DNA of 64,000 nt. Source: Colwellia sp. (lineage in GTDB: Bacteria > Pseudomonadota > Gammaproteobacteria > Enterobacterales > Alteromonadaceae). Below the pieces are notes generated by a model. That model was not told where the DNA came from. It searched no databases and saw nothing but the letters and a program-made list of their open reading frames with translations. Numbering within the stretch: the first letter of the stretch is position 1; every line of letters starts with the position of its first letter. Both the position numbers and the translations under genes were made by a program. The stretch spans positions 62,001-126,000 of the forward strand of contig JABSOZ010000008.1 in NCBI GenBank assembly GCA_013215295.1, given 5' to 3'. Shown one piece after another: positions 26,221 to 34,879 of this stretch.

Positions 26221-27926
26221 GTTTTGATATTTGCATAGTTGGTAGTGGTGCAGGAGCTTCACCGGTCGCTTATACGTTAGCGAAAGCGGGTGCTAAAGTA
26301 TTGATATTGGAAAAAGGCCCGTGGTTAACGGAAAAAGAATTTTTTAAAGACGAATTAGCCATCAGTTTACATGACGCTTACAACCCCAAACTTGCCGACG
26401 AACAGCATGTTATTGAGGAAGAGTACGAAACGGATGAAGGCGAAAGTTACTGGCAAGGCGAATCAACCAGTGATTCGGGCTGGAGCTTTTGGAATGGCAA
26501 TGTTGTCGGTGGTTCGTCTAACTTTATGAGTGGTTATTTTCATCGTTTAAAACCGGTTGATTTCAAACTAAAATCGACCTTTGGTGCAATTGAAGGTGCT
26601 AACATTGTCGATTGGCCAATCAGTTACGATGACCTCGAACCTTTTTATGCGCAAGTAGAGCGAGAAGTGGGCGTTTCAGGTCGAACAGTTTCACACCCGC
26701 ATCAAGAGCCACGCTCAACGGACTTTCCATATCCGCCATTAGTTGATCATCAAGTGTCACATTGGATAGATAAAGCCGCAAAAAATATTGGCTATCATTC
26801 GATGCCAGTGCCACGTGCCATCTTATCAACTCCTGCGATGGGACGAAGTAGTTGTGAATATTCAGGGTATTGCAGCAGTTATGGCTGCTCCTCGGGGGCA
26901 AAAGGTAGTGGACGAGCTGCTTTGTTAAATCATGCTGTGTCGACAGGAAACTTGACGATAAAAGCGAATGCGAAGGTTTATCATATAGCGAGTGATGACG
27001 AAGGTGAAATTTCAGCTATTCATTATTATGACTCACAAGGTCGAGAACAAAAAGCGACGGCAAAAATTTATGTGGTTGCTTGCCAAGCGGTGGAAACATC
27101 ACGTTTATTGCTTGCTTCAAAAGGCAAAAAGTTCCCACAGGGTTTAGCAAATAATAGCGGGCAAGTGGGTAAAAACTTAGTTTTTAGTGGTGGTGGTACA
27201 GGGCAGGGAGACTTTTTGTTTTCAGAGTTATCTATTGAAAAGCAAGCACAACTAAAACAAGTCGGGCCTTTTATAAATCGCGCCTTACAAGATTGGTATC
27301 AAATTGACGATAAAAACTTCTCTGGTGTGAACCAAAAAGGTCAAGCGAAAGGCGGCACTATTGATTTTCTATTCTATCAAAACCCTATTTCCCGCGCACA
27401 AGGCCAACAATTTAATGACGACAGTGAATTGGTGTGGGGCGAGCAATTACAGAAAAACTTAAAACAAGAGTTTACCACCTATAAAACGTTACGCTTTGAA
27501 GTGTTTAATGACTGGTTACCCACCGATAATTGTTTTGTTAGTTTAGATAAGGAAGTCACCGACAAATGGGGACAAGCGGTTGCCAAAGTTCGAATTGGCG
27601 CGCATCAACACGATCTTGTTGTTGGAGAATACTTAGCAGAGAAAGGAGAAAAATTACTAGAGAGTATGGGAGCGAAAAATATCACCAGCTCAGTAAGTAG
27701 TTCTCCGCCAACTAATTTAATGGCAGGTGGTTGTCGATTTGGCAATGATCCAAGAACATCGGTATTAAATAAATACTGCCAAGCCCATGAAGTTGATAAC
27801 TTATATGTTACTGATGGTTCCTTTATGCCAACAGGCGGAAGTGTGCCTTATACCTTTACTATTTACGCCAATGCATTTCGAGTCGCGGAGCATATTAAAC
27901 AACGCTGGCAAAAATCGATAACTTAG
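26217..27926 (+). CDS. GMC family FAD-dependent oxidoreductase
   Basis: A 569-residue GMC oxidoreductase. The FAD dinucleotide-binding motif is CIVGSGAGASPVAYTLAKAG at the very N-terminus; GGSSNFMSGYFHR is the second FAD motif. The C-terminal block (MAGGCRFGNDPRTSV, DGSFMPTGGSVPYTFTIYAN) has the catalytic-region Asn. Having no signal of its own, it probably rides on the Tat signal of the subunit 3 partner, to which its start is fused by a 4-bp overlap. It oxidises an alcohol, sugar or sugar acid in the periplasm; the substrate cannot be read from the sequence. A cytochrome partner is not encoded nearby. Confidence 0.88.
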   Translation: MSFDICIVGSGAGASPVAYTLAKAGAKVLILEKGPWLTEKEFFKDELAISLHDAYNPKLADEQHVIEEEYETDEGESYWQGESTSDSGWSFWNGNVVGGSSNFMSGYFHRLKPVDFKLKSTFGAIEGANIVDWPISYDDLEPFYAQVEREVGVSGRTVSHPHQEPRSTDFPYPPLVDHQVSHWIDKAAKNIGYHSMPVPRAILSTPAMGRSSCEYSGYCSSYGCSSGAKGSGRAALLNHAVSTGNLTIKANAKVYHIASDDEGEISAIHYYDSQGREQKATAKIYVVACQAVETSRLLLASKGKKFPQGLANNSGQVGKNLVFSGGGTGQGDFLFSELSIEKQAQLKQVGPFINRALQDWYQIDDKNFSGVNQKGQAKGGTIDFLFYQNPISRAQGQQFNDDSELVWGEQLQKNLKQEFTTYKTLRFEVFNDWLPTDNCFVSLDKEVTDKWGQAVAKVRIGAHQHDLVVGEYLAEKGEKLLESMGAKNITSSVSSSPPTNLMAGGCRFGNDPRTSVLNKYCQAHEVDNLYVTDGSFMPTGGSVPYTFTIYANAFRVAEHIKQRWQKSIT

Positions 27927-28031
27927 TTATTTCTGTGACTGAATCGTATTTAATTGTGATACTTCTGTGATGAATAGTCTTACATACTCTGTAAAACTGG
28001 GTTAAGTAATTAAATAAATAAGGACTTTAAG

Positions 28032-28964
28032 ATGTTACGTATTAATCTGGTAACTGTATTCATTGCTTTTTGCACTATTTCTTGTGGAGGAGGAGGTTCA
28101 ACACCTAGTTCTCAGGAGATCCCAACGCCTGTTGTGATCGCAGAACCTGCCGTTTTTACTGGAGTATTTTTAGATTCTGCCGTTGAAGGGCTTAGTTATA
28201 CAACAACAACGAATAGCGGTGTAACAAATGTGCTTGGCGAGTTTAGTTATCAAGCTAATGAAGAAGTAACTTTCTCAATAGGTGATATTTTATTGCCAGC
28301 TGTCGCAGCTAAGAGTGTACTTACCCCTTTGGATGTTATGGAAACTGATAATATTAATCATCCATCAGTGGTAAATATATTGCGATTATTACAAAGTTTG
28401 GATGAGGATGGGATTGCTGATAATGGCATTAAAATTCCAGCAGCAGCACTTGAATTAGCAATAGGCTTAACGGTAGATTTTGCTTCGCCAGACTTTGAAA
28501 GCCAAGTGGCTGATTTAGTTCAAATGAGTGGCGGCGTACATCAGCAACTTATCTCAACAGAAGATGCTATTTATCATTTTCAAGTGACTATAGCGGCTTT
28601 AATGGACCAAATTATAAGTAATTGTCCTAAAACACATAACAAGGTTGGTTATTATGGTTTCTTTGAAACCATAGAGCATAATGTATCAGGTAGAGCAGAA
28701 TTTCTTGATGATTGTACCATTAGAATTACCGATTTTAATTATGATGGAGAAGGCCCTGACGTCTATTTTTATGGGGCGAAAGATCATAACTATAGTGGCG
28801 TTAATGCGTTTGCCATAGGTCAAAAAATTAATGGTGTCGTTTATAACAATACTGAAATAATTCTCAGAATTCCTGACAATAAAACACTTGATGACATTAC
28901 CGGCATTAGTGTGTGGTGCGTTGATTTTGATGCTAACTTTGGGCAAGTTACCTTTACGCCTTAA
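28032..28964 (+). CDS. DM13-domain lipoprotein
   Basis: A 310-residue lipoprotein: the signal ends in FCTISC, followed by a GGGGSTPSS linker. The middle part (about 45-190) starts with FLDSAVEGLSYTT and resembles repeated beta-rich domains of marine bacterial lipoproteins. The C-terminal 90 residues look like a DM13 domain: GRAEFLDDCTIRITDFNYDG, GPDVYFYGA, and ISVWCVDFDANFGQ with the conserved Cys. DM13 was proposed to take part in redox or electron transfer through that Cys. Position after the GMC operon is suggestive of a link, but there is 105 bp between and no overlap. Confidence 0.75.
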   Translation: MLRINLVTVFIAFCTISCGGGGSTPSSQEIPTPVVIAEPAVFTGVFLDSAVEGLSYTTTTNSGVTNVLGEFSYQANEEVTFSIGDILLPAVAAKSVLTPLDVMETDNINHPSVVNILRLLQSLDEDGIADNGIKIPAAALELAIGLTVDFASPDFESQVADLVQMSGGVHQQLISTEDAIYHFQVTIAALMDQIISNCPKTHNKVGYYGFFETIEHNVSGRAEFLDDCTIRITDFNYDGEGPDVYFYGAKDHNYSGVNAFAIGQKINGVVYNNTEIILRIPDNKTLDDITGISVWCVDFDANFGQVTFTP

Positions 28965-28972
28965 ACTACAAA

Positions 28973-28998
28973 CAGAGCAACTTAAATAAGTTGCTCTG
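28973..28998. terminator. Hairpin between convergent DM13 and esterase genes
   Basis: CAGAGCAACTTA pairs with TAAGTTGCTCTG in the 42-bp gap between two convergent stops. A likely terminator, with weak T-tracts. Confidence 0.6.
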
Positions 28999-29006
28999 TG
29001 ATTTAC

Positions 29007-30290
29007 CTACAATTCATCTAAATCTTTTTGGTATTCAATGAGTTTTTCATCTTTAGACTTTTCAGCCAAATTAACGGCCTTTTGATAATGAATTTTAGCG
29101 CTTTGTTGGTTATTCATCGAAAGATAAATATTGCCCAGTTCATGCTGAATTCTAGCGTTGTCAGGCTTCGCTACTGCCATAATTTCATACACTTCAATGG
29201 CTTTATCCTTTTGTTTATATTGCAGGTAATATTGCGCAATTAAATTTGAATTACCTAAACTTATTTTAGCAATCAGATCTGATGATTTGAATTCATTCAT
29301 AAACAATGAAAATTGCTGCAAGTTATCTGCCCTTATAGCATTTCGAACTATGGTGAACATCGACCAAGTTTCTGGTTTTTCAGTAAAACCAAAGCGTTGT
29401 GTACGCTTTTTATTATAGGTATAAAAATTGTTCAGCCCGCCAGCTTGCTGAAATTGTTTAAGACCCTCAATATGAAATACTTGATAGCCGTAGAAGTAGT
29501 TTTTTAATCCTTGAAATAGGCTGGCATGAGCAGTCGATAAGTGTTCTTCGTCAGGAATCACACGATAAGTCCAGCGTAGTGAATCGGGTGCTTTTTCTTT
29601 TAATAGTGTATTTAATTTTTCGGTCCCTACAAGAACAGATCCATCTCTTTCACTAACAGAAACATATAGATGTGAATCTAAATCATTTTTAAACAGACTG
29701 TCTAGTTGCATAAGTCTGCTTTTTTCGTCAAACCATGTTTCGTCAATCGGGTAAGGACTTGCAGCTATATGACCAGCGAATAAAGTTGGTTTGCTAATTA
29801 GCGATTCTATTGCATAAGCTCCAGCAAATTCCCAACCAAACAGAATGCGCTCTTCAGTGGTACAATAATTTTTATCAACCGTGCTGATCAGTTCTTGTTC
29901 AATAAAGTCTAAAAACTCTGTTTTTGTAAAGTTATCAAATCTATCAGGGTATTTATTATTAATGCCGACAACAATAAATTCTGGACTCATTTTTACGGTG
30001 CTTCTAAATGATTGTGAAAGACTGACCCCTAAGGTAAATAAACGCTGTCCGTCTAAAATATATAACACCGGATAGCGTTGCTGAGTTGAATGATAACTTT
30101 CAGGTAAGAATATTTGAATATCTCTATCTTCAGTTAAAATTTTAGATGAAAGGGTAAATTTTTTACCAATAATGTTATCCCTTTCGTTTGAATGAAACGC
30201 TTGAGAATCAATGCTCTGTGAATAACCTACGGGTGAAACAGTTATCAGCAGTAGGAAGATAGAAATTGTCTTTTTAATCATTAAATTCAT
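29007..30290 (-). CDS. Esterase-like/TPR protein, nucleophile Ser replaced by Glu
   Basis: A 427-residue exported protein (signal near TVSPVGYS). Residues about 40-270 are a putative esterase (PF00756-type, as in esterase D and enterobactin esterases): FLPESYHSTQQRYPVLYILDG is typical. The nucleophile elbow reads GWEFAG with Glu154 where family members have Ser (GxSxG). The codon is GAA, a real change in the DNA. The His of EEHLSTAH remains. It looks catalytically dead or changed. The C-terminal 90 residues form TPR-like helices (AKPDNARIQHELGNIYLSMN). A paralogue with an intact Ser lies just upstream, 93 bp away on the same strand. Confidence 0.82.
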   Translation of the reverse strand: MNLMIKKTISIFLLLITVSPVGYSQSIDSQAFHSNERDNIIGKKFTLSSKILTEDRDIQIFLPESYHSTQQRYPVLYILDGQRLFTLGVSLSQSFRSTVKMSPEFIVVGINNKYPDRFDNFTKTEFLDFIEQELISTVDKNYCTTEERILFGWEFAGAYAIESLISKPTLFAGHIAASPYPIDETWFDEKSRLMQLDSLFKNDLDSHLYVSVSERDGSVLVGTEKLNTLLKEKAPDSLRWTYRVIPDEEHLSTAHASLFQGLKNYFYGYQVFHIEGLKQFQQAGGLNNFYTYNKKRTQRFGFTEKPETWSMFTIVRNAIRADNLQQFSLFMNEFKSSDLIAKISLGNSNLIAQYYLQYKQKDKAIEVYEIMAVAKPDNARIQHELGNIYLSMNNQQSAKIHYQKAVNLAEKSKDEKLIEYQKDLDEL

Positions 30291-30383
30291 TAAAAATAGC
30301 CTATTAGTAACTTAAATTAAATAGGAGAAGACATAGCAAAAAATTTTAATATGTATCTCAGAATATCGGTCTAGCCAGAACTG

Positions 30384-31955
30384 CTAATGTTTATCAATAC
30401 TTTTTAGCCGACTCAATCTTTGAAGGAAAGACGTGTTACTGACATCACCTTTGTGATTAGCCAAAAGAATTGTTTTTTCTAGTGCTTTAATCGCTTCAGG
30501 ACGATTGTTTATGCGTTCGTAAGCATCAGACAAACTATCAAAGGCATTTATTGAATCAGGCTGCGCTAGCGTAATGCGTTTAAATATCGCTATCGCTTCT
30601 TGATTTCTTTCTTCGTTCAGTAAGTTATAGCCATATCTATTCAAATTATCCTCTTGTTTTGGTGACATGGGTTTGCTGAGAATTTCTTTTAACAGTTGTT
30701 GTACTGTTAAGCGATACTTTGCGGCTAGTTCAGGTTGTTGCTCTTGCTGATAAAGTGTTGCTAAACGGTCAACGGCTCTAACAGAGGTTGGCATAGCTAT
30801 GGTTAAATGCTGTAAAAGTGAAATAGCCGAAGCGCGATCGTTATTACGCAGGAAACCATTGATTATGATATTGGCATTGTACATTTTGTATTGTGATTTC
30901 CAGATTGGCCATAAGGTAAAGGCCTGTTTAAATTTTTTGACCTTCAGTTGGTTATTAATGGTGTCATAGACAGCAGATTGAAAGTCTCTTTCAGTGGTTT
31001 CTACTTGGTATTTTGAAGCTCTCCTATCAAAATAATTTAGCAAGGATTGGTGAGTAAAGTTCTCAGACAATATTTGCGCTTTAGTGGGTTTTCTAAAGTC
31101 CTTAAAATGTTTTCTCAGCCCACTATTAAGGGCTGGATAATAGACAGAGCCATGAGTTTCTTTAGGATAAAACTCAAGACTAACGTTAACGAAATTTCCT
31201 GCTGAATTGGCTATTTGTGTTTTTAGCTCCTCGGCCTCGTTGATAAAAGTTTCTCCTCCCATGATTATTTGTAAATCGCTATTATTCATGGACATGTTTT
31301 CATAACTTTTAATCGCTCTTTCTAATTCACCACTGGCTAAAATAGGCTCTATTGCAACATAGCTGTTAAAAGTGTCGTTGCTCTTGGGCAAAGTATGAAG
31401 AACAAACAAAGCAGAATAAGATTGGCCAATGAGAATATTATTGTTAGCCGTTCGATAATTATCATCAATATAGTTTGTTAATTCATTAGTTAAATAGCTT
31501 CTGAACGGCTTGGCATTATTAACAACATTACTGAACCATTGGTCACGGTTAAAAGGTATGCCGACAATAATACTTTCAGGAATATCACCCTGTTGCATTA
31601 AGCGGTTAATTTGAGTAACTGAATGAAAATAGAGATCTTTCATATAAGTTAAGGTTTCGTTATTCGCATCAAGTAAATAGATCACCGGATAATCGCGCTT
31701 CGTTTCTTGATACCCTTCAGGTAAACGAATGAAAAAGTCTCGTTGTTCTTTTAGACTGTCAGAATAAAAAGTAATTTTTTCGCCTAAATCCATTTGTATT
31801 TTGGGGACTTTACTGCGACTAATGTCGTTAGCTGATGTGATTTGACTGATCAACAATAGTGGTAATAGGAAAAAAATGGATATTAATCGAGTCAGAGTTT
31901 TAACGCTTACATAAATTGGTTTTGTTAAAAGTGATTGGGTAAATAGTGTGTTCAC
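30384..31955 (-). CDS. Exported putative esterase with C-terminal TPR repeats
   Basis: A 523-residue exported protein. The signal peptide is long (cleavage near SQITSA), and the start is GTG 31955 with GAGAG upstream; no ATG is near. The putative esterase domain covers about 50-300: FIRLPEGYQETKRDYPVIYL, the nucleophile Ser179 in GQSYSA, and the His of KETHGSVYYP. The C-terminal half has three or four TPR repeats (about 370-515), consistent with protein-protein contacts. It resembles the neighbour at 29007-30290 but retains the Ser. The regulator at 32224 is divergent from it, 268 bp away, and is the likely controller. Confidence 0.85.
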   Translation of the reverse strand: MNTLFTQSLLTKPIYVSVKTLTRLISIFFLLPLLLISQITSANDISRSKVPKIQMDLGEKITFYSDSLKEQRDFFIRLPEGYQETKRDYPVIYLLDANNETLTYMKDLYFHSVTQINRLMQQGDIPESIIVGIPFNRDQWFSNVVNNAKPFRSYLTNELTNYIDDNYRTANNNILIGQSYSALFVLHTLPKSNDTFNSYVAIEPILASGELERAIKSYENMSMNNSDLQIIMGGETFINEAEELKTQIANSAGNFVNVSLEFYPKETHGSVYYPALNSGLRKHFKDFRKPTKAQILSENFTHQSLLNYFDRRASKYQVETTERDFQSAVYDTINNQLKVKKFKQAFTLWPIWKSQYKMYNANIIINGFLRNNDRASAISLLQHLTIAMPTSVRAVDRLATLYQQEQQPELAAKYRLTVQQLLKEILSKPMSPKQEDNLNRYGYNLLNEERNQEAIAIFKRITLAQPDSINAFDSLSDAYERINNRPEAIKALEKTILLANHKGDVSNTSFLQRLSRLKSIDKH

Positions 31956-32223
31956 ATTATTCTCTCATTTAATGGGGGCGTATTACTTCAATTCATTATT
32001 GATGAAATTTTCATACGTTTAATTTTGTTGTACTCCTATTGTGCCTAGTAGGGAAAAAAAAACGCTACAGATTAACTGATAAAAAACTGATGGTTTACTG
32101 ATGGTTTTGCAAACGTGCCGAATAACAGCTGTTTGCGAGAATAAATCGCTGAAAGTAGCAGTCATTGTAGATATACTGTTTTGACTTCATATTAGTCTTA
32201 AATAGACACGGATAAGAAAATTA

Positions 32224-34359
32224 ATGAGTGATTTTTGGGTTGGCAACTTTAGGGTTGATGTATCGCGTGCACAAATTATTGTCAAAGACGATATTGTTTC
32301 GCTTGAACCTAGAGTGTTAAAAGTATTATTAACACTTGCCAAAACTCCTGGGGAAGTTGTTACTCATGAAACCTTGCTTGAAAGTGTTTGGCCAAATGTT
32401 GTCGTTGCTCCTAATGCAGTACAACGATGTATCGGACAACTTAGAAAAGCATTAGGAGATGACGCTAAACAGCAAAAGATGATAGCGACTCATCCAAAAG
32501 TTGGTTACAGCCTAATCGCGAAAGTTCAATGGCCAGAAATTGCCCCATCTGTTGAAACACCACCAGTAAATAGTCGTCAAATCACACGGAATCAAAAGCA
32601 GTGGTCACTGGTTATTATATCTATGTGTGTGTGTTTATTAACACTGATGTTATATTTTTTACCCGTTGAAAAATCGTCGTTACCCATCAGTCGTATTACT
32701 CCAATAACCAGCACCGATGAAAAGGAATATTATCCTAACTTTTCACCCGATGGTCGATATTTGGTATTCAATCGTTATGTCGGTGTTTGTGAGAATGAGC
32801 TTTGGGCAAAAGATTTACTTGAAAATCGTGAGTTTAGACTGACGAAAAATTCCGGCTTTTATGGCCCCGCAGATTGGTCGCCAGATGGTAATCAACTTGC
32901 TTTCTCAAGTGTGAGTGGTTGTGACAGCGATCCTCAAACAAAGCAATGCAGTAACATTAGCGCGTTATCGTTTTTACTGGCTAAAACCAAGCCTCAAGTT
33001 CCTCGAGAAATACTTGCTTGTGACCAGCATAATTATGGGGCTATTAATTGGTTAGCTAACAATCATATTGCTTATATTGATTCTTATGATAGAAAAGGAA
33101 TCGTAAAATCATTAGACATTAATAGTGGTGAAATAACATTGCTTTATACTGATCAGAAATATATTGCTCAAGCATTAATCTATTCTGATCGGAATAAAAA
33201 ACTGGCCATCACTGTTCATGATCAAATGCAAAATACATCGTTAATAATATTTAACACCGAAACGAATACTAAAGAGCTCGTGGAATTAAATGTGCCAGTC
33301 AAATATAGTGATTTTCTATGGTGGGATCCAACTTGGCACCCTTTAAAAGACACACTACTGGCTTCTGCTGAAAATAGTTTATTTGAAATCGACATGGCTG
33401 GAGAGTTTGTTGAGTATCCTGTAACGAGTGTTAAAGACATTTATAATGCGGTCTATCATCCAGACGGTAATAAAATTGTTGCCGTTATGGGCGGAGTCGA
33501 CTATGACATTGAAGAATACAACCTCCAGTTAAATGATGCAGTAGATGGGGACACTTCGCCATTGTTAGCTGGAATAGCGCCTGAAATATCTATTAAAAAA
33601 CATCAAACCATTCATCACTCAACAGTCATGGATTACCAAGCTAAATATCAACCACATACTGCTAATATAAGTTTTGTTTCTGACAGAAGTGGCGAGCAAC
33701 AAATATGGTTTACCCAAAATGAGCAACTCAAACAATTGAGTCATTTTGAGACTAATACCCATATCAATTCCTACGTTTGGTCATTAGACGGGCAGTCGTT
33801 GGCATTAACGATAAAAGGGAAATTGCAACTGTTAACGTTAGACGGACAAGCACAATTAATAACCACGTCGTTTAAAATATTAGATGTGTATCAATGGGTT
33901 GATAATCAAGAAGTATTATTATCTATTATCGAACAAGCCTCCGATGATAATCAAAATCAGCAAAGAAAAACTGTATTATTTAATATCAATACCGGTGAGC
34001 ATGAGGTGATTTTCCAAGGCTTTAGTCATTGGGCACAACTTGATAATGACAAATCCTTGTATTATACCGACTGGGATAAAGCACTTCATTTATATAAAGA
34101 TAATAAGTCGACTATTTTTAAACCGACAGCAGATACCGTATTTTCATCAGGTTTTATGTTTAAAGATGATAAGTTAGTCTTACTCGGGCAAGGTAAAGTA
34201 TGGCGTTATCAATTTGAACAAAAAGTACTTACCAGCATCGAAATATTATCGAAAGCTAAACGTATTGCAAGTTTAAGTGATATAGATTATGCCAATAAGC
34301 GGGTACTTTTTTCTGTATTCAAGAATGCCAGAAAAGACTTGGTTATGTTCCAACGATGA
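32224..34359 (+). CDS. Membrane-anchored winged-helix regulator with TolB-like propeller
   Basis: A 711-residue ToxR/CadC-like protein. Residues 1-100 are a Trans_reg_C winged helix (VSLEPRVLKVLLTLAKTPGEVV and NAVQRCIGQLRKALGDD). A single membrane helix follows at about 128-148 (WSLVIISMCVCLLTLMLYFL). The periplasmic part, about 155-711, carries PD40/TolB-like repeats (YYPNFSPDGRYLVF, GPADWSPDGNQLAFSS). The design suggests that a periplasmic signal is sensed by the propeller and relayed to DNA. It is divergent from the esterase pair and precedes the protease/phosphatase genes, so either side may be the target. Paralogue of the gene at 41477-43603. Confidence 0.88.
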   Translation: MSDFWVGNFRVDVSRAQIIVKDDIVSLEPRVLKVLLTLAKTPGEVVTHETLLESVWPNVVVAPNAVQRCIGQLRKALGDDAKQQKMIATHPKVGYSLIAKVQWPEIAPSVETPPVNSRQITRNQKQWSLVIISMCVCLLTLMLYFLPVEKSSLPISRITPITSTDEKEYYPNFSPDGRYLVFNRYVGVCENELWAKDLLENREFRLTKNSGFYGPADWSPDGNQLAFSSVSGCDSDPQTKQCSNISALSFLLAKTKPQVPREILACDQHNYGAINWLANNHIAYIDSYDRKGIVKSLDINSGEITLLYTDQKYIAQALIYSDRNKKLAITVHDQMQNTSLIIFNTETNTKELVELNVPVKYSDFLWWDPTWHPLKDTLLASAENSLFEIDMAGEFVEYPVTSVKDIYNAVYHPDGNKIVAVMGGVDYDIEEYNLQLNDAVDGDTSPLLAGIAPEISIKKHQTIHHSTVMDYQAKYQPHTANISFVSDRSGEQQIWFTQNEQLKQLSHFETNTHINSYVWSLDGQSLALTIKGKLQLLTLDGQAQLITTSFKILDVYQWVDNQEVLLSIIEQASDDNQNQQRKTVLFNINTGEHEVIFQGFSHWAQLDNDKSLYYTDWDKALHLYKDNKSTIFKPTADTVFSSGFMFKDDKLVLLGQGKVWRYQFEQKVLTSIEILSKAKRIASLSDIDYANKRVLFSVFKNARKDLVMFQR

Positions 34360-34365
34360 AAAAAA

Positions 34366-34389
34366 AAGCCACTATAAAAGTAGTGGCTT
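34366..34389 (+). terminator. Terminator after the winged-helix regulator
   Basis: AAGCCACTA pairs with TAGTGGCTT (9 bp, 6-nt loop) just after the stop codon. The T-run is weak (attgagctt), so efficiency is uncertain. Confidence 0.6.
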
Positions 34390-34683
34390 ATTGAGCTTAT
34401 CAAGCAGAGTGAAACAGTTAAGCTCTCATGCGATACTCTGTTCGCAAATATCAATGACAACGTCAATTCTCTCTACCAAAAATTCAACCATCACCTTAGC
34501 TTAATTGGTTTCAATAAAACTCAAACTAAGCTAAAACCTTATATGAGTTAAATAAATAACCTACGGCGAAAACATATGGTTTGCTGACTATCATGCTGAC
34601 AATTAATTTCAATTCTACTTAGAAATAACTGAACCTGCTCATGTTAACTCTAAGTAGAACATCTCTTGAAACTCATTTATTTA

Positions 34684-34728
34684 TCTGTTCTTAATTATGC
34701 CATATACAGGCTAATTTTCACTTGTTAG
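34684..34728 (+). promoter_or_regulatory. Shared upstream element, copy 1
   Basis: TCTGTTCTT followed 15 bp from its start by GCCATATACAG, then a partly conserved stretch ending in TTGTTAG. The same two blocks with identical spacing lie at 37148-37192, upstream of the second protease gene. It is either a shared operator or residue of the gene duplication. Confidence 0.45.
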
Positions 34729-34879
34729 CTTGGTTGATAACTATGTTTATCACTTAAAGGTTAACTCGATTACCCAATTGAATTTTTGGCCAATTATAGC
34801 AAACAGAGTCATTTATTGATCATCATCAAATGATCTAAACACTCATAATACCTCACGCTTAAAAGAAGAAAATCACTGT

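Larger units (their letters stand above)
34360..34879 (+). other. Intergenic region between regulator and first protease
   Basis: About 520 bp with no convincing gene. It starts with the terminator of the upstream regulator (34366-34389) and holds an element at 34684-34728 that recurs upstream of the second protease gene. The rest is AT-rich and featureless to me. Confidence 0.5.

Noticed and set aside
34289-34504. 71-residue frame after the first winged-helix regulator
   Set aside because: Starts inside the regulator and runs through its terminator hairpin; no support.
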